From positions 2,604,001 to 2,668,000 of the forward strand of contig NZ_JACBZM010000001.1 in the NCBI RefSeq assembly GCF_013408525.1: a stretch of DNA of 64,000 nt, read 5' to 3'. The notes beneath the pieces were generated by a model that worked only from the letters and a program-made list of their open reading frames with translations, was not told where the DNA came from and ran no database searches. The position numbers and the translations under genes were made by a program. How positions within the stretch are numbered: the stretch's first letter is position 1; each line of letters begins with the position of its first letter. Below are positions 55,008 to 63,573 of the stretch, in pieces. The DNA is from Nocardioides aromaticivorans (lineage in GTDB: Bacteria > Actinomycetota > Actinomycetes > Propionibacteriales > Nocardioidaceae).

Positions 55008-55289
55008 ATGTGGGTTGATGATTGGGCGCCTCGTGCCGCTTGCCGTGAAGGCCAGCCGGACCAGCTCTTCGTGAGGGGCGCAGAACAGAACAAGGCAAAG
55101 CAGGTGTGCGCGGGTTGCGCCGTCCGCACGGAGTGCCTCGCCGAGGCGCTCGACAACCAGATCGAGTGGGGTGTCTGGGGTGGCATGACGGAGCGGGAGC
55201 GCCGCGCGCTGCTGCGCCGCCGCCCGAGCGCGTCGTGGCGCAAGGTCCTGGAGGACGCGCGCGACCGCCAGGGCACCGCGACCGTCTGA
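55008..55289 (+). CDS. whiB4: WhiB-family Fe-S regulator (WhiB4-like)
   Basis: 93 aa. Four cluster Cys: C12, C34, C37, C43 (C...CxxC...C), the GVWGG turn (55-59) and a basic C-terminus ERRALLRRR. Redox-sensitive transcription factor. The name rests on neighbourhood (ponA2 on one side, paired ArsA-like ATPases on the other, as for mycobacterial whiB4), not on sequence alone. ATG preceded by AAGGGG. Confidence 0.85.
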   Translation: MWVDDWAPRAACREGQPDQLFVRGAEQNKAKQVCAGCAVRTECLAEALDNQIEWGVWGGMTERERRALLRRRPSASWRKVLEDARDRQGTATV

Positions 55290-55290
55290 G

Positions 55291-56469
55291 CTAGACGCCT
55301 TCGGCAAGCAGGGTTCCGACCCTGCGCAGGCCGTCGAGGTCGTGCACGTCGCCAGCGAGGGCCGGTACGACGACCGTCTCCACCTGCGGGTGGGCGGTCG
55401 CGAACCGGTCCCTCAGCGTGCGCTCGCGCTCGACCATGCGCACCCGGTCGGCGTGCAGGCGCAGCAGCCCGGCGGCGACCGACGTGCCGTCGGCGCGCCG
55501 CAGCCGCTCGACGGCCGTCATCGCCTCGTCCGCCGACAGGTCGCCGGCAGGCTCCGGGCTGGCCCGGTTGATCACCAGCCCGGCCAGGGGCATGCCGTCC
55601 TCGCTGAGCCGCTCGACGAAGTACTCCGCCTCCCGCAGGGCGTCCGGCTCCGGGGCGGCCACCACGAGGAACGCCGTACCGTCGGCCTTGAGCAGCGAGT
55701 AGGTCTGCTGCGCGCGCTGGCGGAAGCCGCCGAAGACGGTGTCGAGCGCGGTCACGAAGGTCTGCAGGTCCTTGAGGAACTGCGCGCCCAGGATCCGGGT
55801 CAGCGCGTTGGTGATCAGGCTGAACCCGGCCGTCATCAGCTTCGCCGGGCCCTTGGCCGGCGCGAGCAGCAGCCGCACGAACCGCCCGTCGAGGAAGCTC
55901 GAGAGCCGCTCCGGGGCGTCGAGGAAGTCCAGCGCCGAGCGCGACGGCGGGGTGTCCACGACGATGAGGTCGTAGGTGCCGGCGGCCTGCGCGTCCCGGT
56001 GGATCTGGCCCAGCTTCTCCATCGCCATGTACTCCTGCGTCCCCGCGAAGGAGCTCGACAGCGCGATGTAGAACGGGTTGGCCAGGATCTGCTTCGCCTT
56101 CTCCGGGCTGGCCTGCGAGAGCACCACCTCGTCGAAGGTGCGCTTCATGTCGAGCATCATCGCGTCCAGCGCCCCGTCGCCCTCGACGCCGGTCACCGGG
56201 CGGGGGGTGTTGTCGAGCTGCTCGATCCCCATCGACTGAGCCAGCCGCCGCGCCGGGTCGATGGTCAGTACGACGACCTTCCGGCCCCGCTCCGCCGCGC
56301 GCAGCGCGAGCGCGGCACTCGTCGTGGTCTTCCCGACCCCGCCGGAGCCGCAGCACACGATGATCCCCGTGGTCGGGTCGTCGAGCAGGGCGTCCACGTC
56401 GAGGGCGCCGGCCCGCTGGGTGCTGGCGGGGCCGACCCGGGTGGGCCGCTGGGTGTTGCTGCGCGCCAT
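55291..56469 (-). CDS. ArsA/GET3-type anion-transporting ATPase, second of pair
   Basis: 392 aa. P-loop CCGSGGVGKTTTSAALA, switch I VLTIDPARRLA, switch II VVDTPPSRSAL. Related to ArsA/Get3, and to the mycobacterial pair Rv3679/Rv3680 that forms a heteromer linked to stress tolerance. ATG overlaps the stop of the first ATPase by one base (TGATG). Confidence 0.88.
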   Translation of the reverse strand: MARSNTQRPTRVGPASTQRAGALDVDALLDDPTTGIIVCCGSGGVGKTTTSAALALRAAERGRKVVVLTIDPARRLAQSMGIEQLDNTPRPVTGVEGDGALDAMMLDMKRTFDEVVLSQASPEKAKQILANPFYIALSSSFAGTQEYMAMEKLGQIHRDAQAAGTYDLIVVDTPPSRSALDFLDAPERLSSFLDGRFVRLLLAPAKGPAKLMTAGFSLITNALTRILGAQFLKDLQTFVTALDTVFGGFRQRAQQTYSLLKADGTAFLVVAAPEPDALREAEYFVERLSEDGMPLAGLVINRASPEPAGDLSADEAMTAVERLRRADGTSVAAGLLRLHADRVRMVERERTLRDRFATAHPQVETVVVPALAGDVHDLDGLRRVGTLLAEGV

Positions 56470-57467
56470 CAGGCCATCCCCTGCTCTCGGAGGAGTGCGG
56501 CGAGCTCGTAGAGCCCGCCGAGGTCGATGCCACCGGCCATCCGGGGCAGCTCGTAGGAGGGGACGCCGAGCTCGGCGACCAGCGTCCGCTGGGAGTCCTC
56601 CAGGGCGCGCCGCTCGGCGTGGTCGGCGGCCTCGTGGAGCAGGCCGGCGACCAGCTCGGGAGTGACCTCGATCCCGCCGGCGGCCAGGTCGGCCTCCAGG
56701 GCGGCGCGGTCGAGGGTGCCGGACCGGGCCGCGGCGAGCTGCTCGGCGGACAGGTCGCGCGGACGGACCAGGTTGACCACGACGCCGCCGACCGGCAGCT
56801 GGGCGGCGCGCAGCTCGGCGATGCCGTCGGCGGTCTCCTGGACGGGCATCTCCTCGAGCACGGTGACCAGGTGCACGGCGGTCCGCGGGGAGCGGAACAG
56901 GGTCATCATCGTGTCCGACTGGGACTTGATCGGCCCGACCTTGGCCAGCCCGGCGAGCTCGTTGCTGACGTTGAGGAACTGGGTGATCCGGCCGGTCGGC
57001 GGGGCGTCGAGCACGACGGCGTCGTACTCGATGGCGTTCTTGTTGCGGCTGTTGCGCTGGACTGCCTCGTAGACCTTGCCGGTCAGCAGCACGTCGCGGA
57101 CGCCGGGGGCGATGGTCGTGGCGAACTCGATGACGCCGAACCGGTCGAGCGCCTTGCCGGCGCGGCCGAGCCGGTAGTACATCGCGAGGTACTCCAGCAG
57201 CGCGGACTCCGCGTCGATGTGCAGCGCGTGGACGACCCCGCGACCGCCGTCGGCGTCGGGGAGGCCGGTGGTGAGCCGCCGCTCCTGGTAGGGCAGCGGG
57301 TCCACGTCGAACATCCGGGCGATGCCCTGGCGTCCCTCGACCTCGCAGAGCAGCACGTTCTTGCCGCGGGTCGCCAGCGCGAGGGCGAGCGCGGAGGCGA
57401 CCGTCGACTTGCCGGTGCCTCCCTTGCCCGTGACCACGTGCAGGCGGACCTTCCCCCAGTCACTCAC
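56469..57467 (-). CDS. ArsA/GET3-type ATPase, first of pair
   Basis: 332 aa, GTG start. P-loop VVTGKGGTGKSTVASALAL, switch II VLDAPPTGRITQFL. The Lys two residues before the P-loop Gly pair (GKGGTGKS) is the signature of deviant Walker ATPases that dimerise. Works with the following ArsA-like gene. The two differ in length and likely form a heterodimer. Confidence 0.88.
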   Translation of the reverse strand: MSDWGKVRLHVVTGKGGTGKSTVASALALALATRGKNVLLCEVEGRQGIARMFDVDPLPYQERRLTTGLPDADGGRGVVHALHIDAESALLEYLAMYYRLGRAGKALDRFGVIEFATTIAPGVRDVLLTGKVYEAVQRNSRNKNAIEYDAVVLDAPPTGRITQFLNVSNELAGLAKVGPIKSQSDTMMTLFRSPRTAVHLVTVLEEMPVQETADGIAELRAAQLPVGGVVVNLVRPRDLSAEQLAAARSGTLDRAALEADLAAGGIEVTPELVAGLLHEAADHAERRALEDSQRTLVAELGVPSYELPRMAGGIDLGGLYELAALLREQGMA

Positions 57468-57503
57468 GTGCGCAGCGTAGCGAGCGACCGGGGGGAGGGT
57501 GGG

Positions 57504-59927
57504 TCACTCCATCGCCAGGCCCGCTGCCGGGGCCGTCCGCGACGCGCGCCGCGCGGGCAGGACCGCCGCCAGGAGGCCGGCGGCCGCGGCCAGCGCCACG
57601 ACCAGGCCCAGCTGGGTCCACGGCAGGACCAACCCGGCCCCGGACACGACCGGATCCACGAGGGACCGCACGCCGAGCCACGCGAAGGTGACGCCGAGCG
57701 CGGTGCCGAGGACGGTCGCGACGAGGGCGAGCAGGACCGCCTCGGTGGCGAGCATCCGGCGCACCTGCCGGCGGGTCAGGCCGAGCGCGCGCAGCAGGGC
57801 GTGCTCCCGGCCGCGCTCGAGCACCGACAGGCCGAGGGTGTTGGCGATGCCGACCAGGGCGATGACGACCGCGATCGCCAGCAGGCCGACGACGCCGCCG
57901 CCGAGCACGTCGAGCTGGAGGTCGACGTACGCGCGGCGGGCCAGGCCGTTCTCGATCCCGGCGTCGAGCGGCCCGGCGATCGCCTCCATCGAGCCGGCGA
58001 GGTCCTCGGGATCCGCGTCGCGATCGGCCCGCACCCAGACCGCCTGGGCGCCGGCGTCGGGGGCCAGCCGGGCGAGCGTCGACGGCTGCACGAGCGCGGC
58101 GTCGCCCCAGCCCTCGCCGGCGCGCACCCGCAGGGTGAGCGAACGGTCGCCGACGACGACCGCGACCCGGTCGCCCTCCTCGACGTCGTCGCCGAGCAGG
58201 TCCCACGGGACGAGCACCTCGCGCGGCCGCGCGTGCGGCAGCCTCCCGTGCAGGACCGGTCCCGCGTCGTGGCCGGGCGCGAGCAGGGGCAGCTGCTCGC
58301 CCGCGACCGTGGCCGGCGCGCCGGGGACGGTCACCGTGGCCGCCACCCCGTCGACGGTGGCCGCCCGCTCCGCCACGTCGTCCGGCAGCGGGTCGGCGCC
58401 GGTGAGGGCGATGTCGATCGGGTGCTGCTCGTCCATCTCCGCCGCCAGCGCCGAGCGCGAGCTGGCGAGGCCGGTGAGGACCGCAGTGGTGAGCGTGACG
58501 CCGACGAGGAGGGACGCGGTCGTCGCAGCGGTACGCCGCGGGTTGCGGACCGCGTTGCCCGCTGCCAGCCGGCCGGCGGGTCCCATCGCCCGGCCGGCCA
58601 CGCGGGTGAGGGCGCGGACCAGCGCCGGGACGACCACCGGGCCGAGCAGCACCACGCCGAGGAAGGTCGCGGTCCCGCCGGCCACCAGCGCAGCCGGCAC
58701 GGCCGAGCCCACCGCGACGACGAAGGCGGCGCAGCCGGCGAGCACGAGCAGGATGCCGAGGCCGACGCGGGCCCGGCCGGTCGTCGTACGCAGCCGGGTG
58801 CTGTCGTCGGGCCGCAGGGCCGCGAGCGGGCTGACCTGCACCACGCGGCGGGTGGGCAGCCACGCCGCGACGAGGGGGACGCCGACGGCCAGCGCGGCCG
58901 CGACGAGGAGCCACGAGGCGCCGATGTCCGCGTCGCCCAGGCGGGCGCCCGGCCAGCGGTCGTGGATGAGGGCGACCAGCCCGTGGCCCGCAGCGAGGCC
59001 GGCGGCGGTGCCGACCACCGCCGCGACGACGCCGAGGACCAGCGACTCCGTGCGGACCGACCGGACGACCTGGCGGCGCGTGGCGCCGACGCAGCGCAGC
59101 AGCGCGAAGTCCCGGCTGCGCTGGGCGAAGAGGATCGCGAAGGTGTTGTTGATGACGAGGACCGCGACCAGCAGCGCGACGGCCGCGAAGAGCAGCGCGA
59201 TGATCGCGATGACGTCGACGCCGCTGTTGATCTCGGCCTGCAGGTCCTGGACGAAGGCGTCGACGGCCTCCGGCTCCGCACCCGGTACGACGTCGCGGAT
59301 CGCCTCCCGCGCCGGACCGAACCCGTCCCCGCCGGCCCATGCGACGCTGCTGGCGTAGAGCTGGTCCTGCCACCGCGACAGGTCCGCCCACAGCACGTAG
59401 ACCGAGGCGATGGAGAAGGTCGACGGAGAGTCCGCGAGGCCGACCACGGTGACGTCGAGGGCGTCGGCGCCGGTGCCGATCCGCAGCCGGTCGCCGACCG
59501 CGATGTCGTCCGCCTTGGCGGCGTTGGTGTCGACGAGCGCCTCGCCGGGGGAGGCCGGGAAGCGGCCGTCGACCAGCTCCTGCCAGCGCCGGTCGGGCCG
59601 GTCGGGGACCTGGCCGATGTCGGCGTCGGTCGCGACGACGGAGCCGTCGTGGCTGAGCTGCTGCAGGGTCCAGCCGATCAGCCACGCGTCGGCTCCCCGC
59701 TCCGGAGCGGCCTCCAGCAGCCGGACCGCGTCGTCGGTGGCCGGCCGGTCGAGTACGGCGTCCGCGCCGTCGTACGGCTGGTCGAGGCCGGAGGTCAGCC
59801 CGTCGCGGACGGCCGAGGAGAGGGCGGCGGTCACCACGACGAGGACGACGCCGACCACGACCGCCAGCAGGGCGGCGCCGTAGCGCCGGGTGTGGGTGCG
59901 CAGGGAGGCGAGCAGGACGGTGCGCAT
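57504..59927 (-). CDS. ABC transporter permease, FtsX/MacB type
   Basis: 807 aa. Four-plus-four membrane helices in two FtsX-type repeats separated by a periplasmic-side domain (about 40-240) and a second one (about 500-660). AQRSRDFALLRCVGATRRQVVRSV and ERGREHALLRALGLTRRQVRRM are the coupling-helix repeats of the family. Mechanotransmission or lipid/lipoprotein export type rather than solute import. ATG overlaps the stop of the ATPase gene. Confidence 0.88.
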   Translation of the reverse strand: MRTVLLASLRTHTRRYGAALLAVVVGVVLVVVTAALSSAVRDGLTSGLDQPYDGADAVLDRPATDDAVRLLEAAPERGADAWLIGWTLQQLSHDGSVVATDADIGQVPDRPDRRWQELVDGRFPASPGEALVDTNAAKADDIAVGDRLRIGTGADALDVTVVGLADSPSTFSIASVYVLWADLSRWQDQLYASSVAWAGGDGFGPAREAIRDVVPGAEPEAVDAFVQDLQAEINSGVDVIAIIALLFAAVALLVAVLVINNTFAILFAQRSRDFALLRCVGATRRQVVRSVRTESLVLGVVAAVVGTAAGLAAGHGLVALIHDRWPGARLGDADIGASWLLVAAALAVGVPLVAAWLPTRRVVQVSPLAALRPDDSTRLRTTTGRARVGLGILLVLAGCAAFVVAVGSAVPAALVAGGTATFLGVVLLGPVVVPALVRALTRVAGRAMGPAGRLAAGNAVRNPRRTAATTASLLVGVTLTTAVLTGLASSRSALAAEMDEQHPIDIALTGADPLPDDVAERAATVDGVAATVTVPGAPATVAGEQLPLLAPGHDAGPVLHGRLPHARPREVLVPWDLLGDDVEEGDRVAVVVGDRSLTLRVRAGEGWGDAALVQPSTLARLAPDAGAQAVWVRADRDADPEDLAGSMEAIAGPLDAGIENGLARRAYVDLQLDVLGGGVVGLLAIAVVIALVGIANTLGLSVLERGREHALLRALGLTRRQVRRMLATEAVLLALVATVLGTALGVTFAWLGVRSLVDPVVSGAGLVLPWTQLGLVVALAAAAGLLAAVLPARRASRTAPAAGLAME

Positions 59928-60709
59928 CAGGCGGCTGCCGGGTTCAGCGCGGCGACCAGGTCGGCGGCGGTGGGCTCGACGAGCCGGTGGGTGATCCGGC
60001 CGTCGGCGAGCACGACGACGTCGTCGGCGTACGCCGCGGCCTCGAGCTCGTGGGTGACCATCACGACGGTCTGGCCGAGCTCGCGCACGGAGCCGCGCAG
60101 GAAGGACAGCACCTCGGCGGACGCGGTCGAGTCGAGGTTGCCGGTCGGCTCGTCGGCGAACACGATCGCCGGACTGCCGACGAGCGCACGCGCGATGGCG
60201 ACCCGTTGCTGCTGGCCGCCGGAGAGCTCGGCAGGCCGGTGGCTGAGCCGGTCGGCGATCCCGAGGGTCGTCACGATCCGCTCGAAGCGGTCGCGCAGGT
60301 CCGTGCGCGAGCGGCCGGCGAGCTCGGTCGGCAGCCAGATGTTCTGCTCGGCGCTCAGCATCGGCAGCAGGTTGAACGCCTGGAAGACGAAGCCGACGTG
60401 GTCGCGGCGGAAGCGGGTGAGCGCGTCGTCCGACAGGCCGTCGAGCGCCTGCCCGGCCACGCTGACCGTGCCGCCGGTGGGCTGGTCGAGCCCGGCGAGG
60501 CAGTGCATGAGCGTGGACTTGCCGGAGCCCGACGGCCCCATGATCGCGGTGAACCGGCCGGCGGGCAGGTCGAGGTCGACTCCGCGCAGCGCGTGGACGA
60601 GGGTGTCGCCGCGTCCGTAGGTGCGGGCCAGGCCGCGGGCCGTCGCGGCGAGGGCGGGGGCGTTCCGGGGAGCGGGGGCGGGAGGGGGCGTGGTCTGCGT
60701 CGAGGACAT
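59927..60709 (-). CDS. ABC transporter ATP-binding protein, MacB/LolD type
   Basis: 260 aa. Walker A MGPSGSGKST, signature LSGGQQQRVAIA, Walker B VFADEPTGNLD, His in VTHE. Pro-rich N-terminus. Partner of the FtsX-type permease downstream. Probably controlled by the adjacent two-component system, as is common for antibiotic-response transporters; inference from position. Confidence 0.92.
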   Translation of the reverse strand: MSSTQTTPPPAPAPRNAPALAATARGLARTYGRGDTLVHALRGVDLDLPAGRFTAIMGPSGSGKSTLMHCLAGLDQPTGGTVSVAGQALDGLSDDALTRFRRDHVGFVFQAFNLLPMLSAEQNIWLPTELAGRSRTDLRDRFERIVTTLGIADRLSHRPAELSGGQQQRVAIARALVGSPAIVFADEPTGNLDSTASAEVLSFLRGSVRELGQTVVMVTHELEAAAYADDVVVLADGRITHRLVEPTAADLVAALNPAAA

Positions 60710-60796
60710 GCCCCGAGCCTCGTCGGGATCGCGGCCCCGATCGTCAGGCCACGGGTTGATCCCCGTGTACGACGCCGGGCTGACCCGGGAGGACCG

Positions 60797-60813
60797 GGTG
60801 GTCGAGGAGGTCG
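60797..60813. repeat. Partial match to the 33-bp intergenic repeat
   Basis: GGTGGTCGAGGAGGTCG equals the left half of the units at 11068 and 19501, then diverges. Lies between the ABC and response-regulator genes. Confidence 0.4.
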
Positions 60814-60835
60814 ACGACCGGGCGGTGGCGCGACG

Positions 60836-61507
60836 TCAGGGCGTGACGAGCCCGGTCTCGTAGGCCAGCACCACGAGCTGCACCCGGTCACGGGAGCCGG
60901 TCTTGGCGAGCAGGCGGCTGACGTGCGTCTTCACCGTCGCCTCCGACACCACGAACTCGGCGGCGATCTCGCCGTTGGACAGCCCGCGGCCCACGAGCAC
61001 GAGGGTCTCCTGCTCACGCTCGGTGAGGGTGGCGAGCCGCTCGTCGGGGGAGGGGACGGCCGGGTCGGGCAGTGCGGTGGCGAAGTGCTCGAGCAGGCGC
61101 CGGGTGGTGCTCGGCGCGACCACGGAGTCGCCCGCGTGCACGGTGCGGATCGCGCCCAGCAGGGTCGCCGGCGTGGCGTCCTTGAGCAGGAAGGCGGCCG
61201 CGCCGGCGCGGATCGCGGCGAAGGCGTACTCGTCGAGGTCGAAGGTCGTCAGCACGATCACCTGCGGTGCCCCGGGCCGCTCGGCCAGCAGCCGCGTGGC
61301 CTCCACCCCGTCGAGACGGGGCATCCGCACGTCCATCAGCACCACGTCGCAGCCGGTGACGGCCAGGCGCTCGAGGGCCTCGCCGCCGTCGCCGGCCTCG
61401 CCCACCACGGTGAGGTCCGGCTGGCTGTCGATCAGCATCCGGAAGCCCGCGCGCACCAGCTCCTGGTCGTCGACGAGGAACACCCGGATCGGCTCGGAGG
61501 CAGTCAC
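60836..61507 (-). CDS. NarL/FixJ response regulator
   Basis: 223 aa from GTG 61507, which overlaps the kinase stop (GTGA). Receiver domain with acidic DD at 13-14, phospho-Asp59 (LMDVRMP), Thr and Lys (TTFD, LKDA); output LuxR-type HTH (about 155-215, LTEREQETLVLVGRGLSNGEI). Paired with the upstream kinase and likely regulates the ABC genes. Confidence 0.92.
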   Translation of the reverse strand: MTASEPIRVFLVDDQELVRAGFRMLIDSQPDLTVVGEAGDGGEALERLAVTGCDVVLMDVRMPRLDGVEATRLLAERPGAPQVIVLTTFDLDEYAFAAIRAGAAAFLLKDATPATLLGAIRTVHAGDSVVAPSTTRRLLEHFATALPDPAVPSPDERLATLTEREQETLVLVGRGLSNGEIAAEFVVSEATVKTHVSRLLAKTGSRDRVQLVVLAYETGLVTP

Positions 61508-62664
61508 CGGGGGATCCTCGCGCACACGGCGAAGCCGCCTCCCGGCGCGGGTCCGGCGGCCAGCGTCCCGCCGTGCGCGGCCACCCGCTCGCGCATGCCG
61601 GTCAGGCCCAGGCCGCGGCCGTCGTCGTACGCACCGGCGCCGCGACCGTCGTCACGGACCTCGACCACCATGTCGGCACCCTCGGCGCGCACGGCCACGG
61701 TCGCGGCGGCGCCGGGGCCGGCGTGCCTGCGCACGTTGCTGAGCGCCTCCTGGACGATCCGGAAGACGGTGAGCGCCACACCGTCGGACACCGCCGGTGG
61801 CTCCGCGAGCTCCCAGTCGACGGGGGTGCCGGCCGCGCGGACCTCCTCCAGAAGGCCCGGCAGGTCGGTCAGCCGCGGCTGCGGCGCGGGCACGCCGGCC
61901 TCCTCCGAACGCAGCAGGCCGAGCATCCGCCGCAGCTCGGCGATCGCCTCGCGGCCGGTGCCGGCGATCGTCTCCAGCGCGGGTACGGCGACCGCCGGGT
62001 CCTGCTGCGCCGCCGCCCCCGCGCCGTCGGCCTGCACCACGATCGTGGTCAGGCTGTGGGCGACGACGTCGTGCATCTCGCGGGCGATCCGGTGCCGCTC
62101 CTCCATCGCCGCGAGGGCTGCCTGCTGGGCGGCTTCGCGCTCGAGCCGTTCGCCGCGCTCGACCAGCGCGTCGACGTACGCCTGGCGGGTGCGGCCCAGG
62201 GTGCCGAGCGTCCACGCGACGACGACGAAGAGCGCGATGGTGACGGCGTAGGCGGTGACGTTCTGCGCGGTGAGCTGGTCGGCGCCGTACCCGCGCAGCC
62301 AGTCGAGCGCCGCGACGACCGCCCCGGCGAGGCCGACCGCGAGCGCTGCCGCGGCCCGCGTGGGTGGCGCGTACCGGGCGACGGAGTAGGTCGCGACGGG
62401 GAACGCCAGCTGGCTCCACAGCGGGTAGTCGGTCAGCAGCCACTGCAGCGCGCTGCCGCTCGCGACCACGGCGAAGACGACGACCGCGTGGCGTCGGCGC
62501 CACAGCAGCGGCACGATCTGCGCGGTCATCAGCCCGGCGTCGAGCGGCGAGACCGCGAGCAGCACGACCGGGACCGGCAGCAGTAGGAACAGGGTCAGCC
62601 CGAGGTCGAACCACCGCTCGCCGCGCGGGCCGAGCCGCAGCGGCTGCCTCTCCTGACGCGCCAC
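61504..62664 (-). CDS. Sensor histidine kinase (HisKA_3, NarL-partner type)
   Basis: 386 aa from GTG 62664. About six membrane helices (20-165) with no large extracellular domain, coiled linker, HisKA_3 with the phospho-His in REMHDVVAHSL, and an HATPase domain (EALSNVRRHAG, DDGRGAG, GLGLTGMRERV). Intramembrane-sensing kinase typical of actinobacterial antibiotic-response pairs. Alternative GTG at 62697. TACGGT 6 bases before 62664 suggests a leaderless message. Confidence 0.88.
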   Translation of the reverse strand: MARQERQPLRLGPRGERWFDLGLTLFLLLPVPVVLLAVSPLDAGLMTAQIVPLLWRRRHAVVVFAVVASGSALQWLLTDYPLWSQLAFPVATYSVARYAPPTRAAAALAVGLAGAVVAALDWLRGYGADQLTAQNVTAYAVTIALFVVVAWTLGTLGRTRQAYVDALVERGERLEREAAQQAALAAMEERHRIAREMHDVVAHSLTTIVVQADGAGAAAQQDPAVAVPALETIAGTGREAIAELRRMLGLLRSEEAGVPAPQPRLTDLPGLLEEVRAAGTPVDWELAEPPAVSDGVALTVFRIVQEALSNVRRHAGPGAAATVAVRAEGADMVVEVRDDGRGAGAYDDGRGLGLTGMRERVAAHGGTLAAGPAPGGGFAVCARIPR

Positions 62665-62777
62665 CGCACCACCGTAGAGGGGCAGGCCCGGTGCCACGTC
62701 AGACCACGGGATGATCCGCGATCACCTTCCGGGCGGACCGGTGCCGACGTACGCTCGAGGCGTCGGAAGGAGTCGTC

Positions 62778-62930
62778 ATGGCCGAGCACCCGAGCGCCCA
62801 GCGCTTCAGGCACCTGCCGCCGCCCGTGGACCCGGCGACCCTGCGCACGACGCAGGACGTCGACCCGCCGCCGCCCGAGGAGGACGACGCCTACCGCGAG
62901 CTGCTGTGGGTCGTGAACCGCTACGGCTGA
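62778..62930 (+). CDS. 50-residue hypothetical protein
   Basis: Begins MAEHPSAQRFRHLPPPVD and ends LLWVVNRYG. Good GGAAGGAG 8 bases upstream of the ATG. Pro-rich and acidic, no Cys, no membrane segment. Unknown; single small gene between divergent units. Confidence 0.55.
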   Translation: MAEHPSAQRFRHLPPPVDPATLRTTQDVDPPPPEEDDAYRELLWVVNRYG

Positions 62931-62939
62931 GCCGACGGG

Positions 62940-63359
62940 TCAGCCCAGCTTGTCGGCCAGCACGACCCAGGTGAAGAAGCTGATGCCGAGCAGCATCCCG
63001 ACGTGCCCGAGGATCGACAGCGCCGGGCCCTCGCCCCAGCTGTCGCCGGTCGTCGCCGTCGCGTGCTTGCCGGAGCCGGACATCCAGCGGGCGAGGATCA
63101 GGATCCCGATGAGCACCTCGATCCACCACACGACCAGGGCCACCGCGCCGAGCGCGCCGCCGGGCGAGGACAGGTAGGCGATCCAGACCGCCAGCGCGAC
63201 GACGCCGACCAGCGTGTGGGCGTTGACCACGGACTTCGGCACGAGGGCGTGCCCGGCCTGGGACTGCTCCGAGGCCAGCCGCATCCTGGTGAGGAGTACG
63301 ACGACCGCGGCCAGCCCGGTCAGCAACCACACGGCGTTGTCGAGGCTCACGGGCCGCAT
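62940..63359 (-). CDS. Small four-helix membrane protein, unknown
   Basis: 139 aa from ATG 63359 (or GTG 63350). Helices at about 8-25, 50-68, 75-97 and 115-135; the loop between helices 3 and 4 is Gly/Ser/Thr-rich. VVNAHTLVGVVALAVWIAYL and GHVGMLLGISFFTWV are the most distinctive stretches. His in these helices could bind haem, which is only a suggestion. Divergent from the DUF4177 gene. Confidence 0.65.
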   Translation of the reverse strand: MRPVSLDNAVWLLTGLAAVVVLLTRMRLASEQSQAGHALVPKSVVNAHTLVGVVALAVWIAYLSSPGGALGAVALVVWWIEVLIGILILARWMSGSGKHATATTGDSWGEGPALSILGHVGMLLGISFFTWVVLADKLG

Positions 63360-63414
63360 CGTCGCACACGATGTGACGGCGACCACAGCATCGTGCCTGA
63401 GTATCGTGCTCGGC

Positions 63415-63570
63415 ATGACCAAGTGGGAGTACCAGGTGGCGCCCGTCCTCAACCATGTCGCGGCGCAGATCCTCAACAACTTCGGCCAGGACGGCTGGGA
63501 GCTCGTCACCCTCGTCCCGGGCCAGGGCGGCAACGACATCGCGTACTTCAAGCGCCCGGCCGAGGGCTGA
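63415..63570 (+). CDS. DUF4177 family protein
   Basis: 51 aa: MTKWEYQVAPVLNHVAAQIL then NNFGQDGWELVTLV, the full small DUF4177 domain. TATCGT lies 7 bases before the ATG and there is no ribosome-binding site, so probably leaderless. In mycobacteria a homologous small gene also precedes a RidA gene (Rv3678A/Rv3678c). Confidence 0.82.
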   Translation: MTKWEYQVAPVLNHVAAQILNNFGQDGWELVTLVPGQGGNDIAYFKRPAEG

Positions 63571-63573
63571 GCG

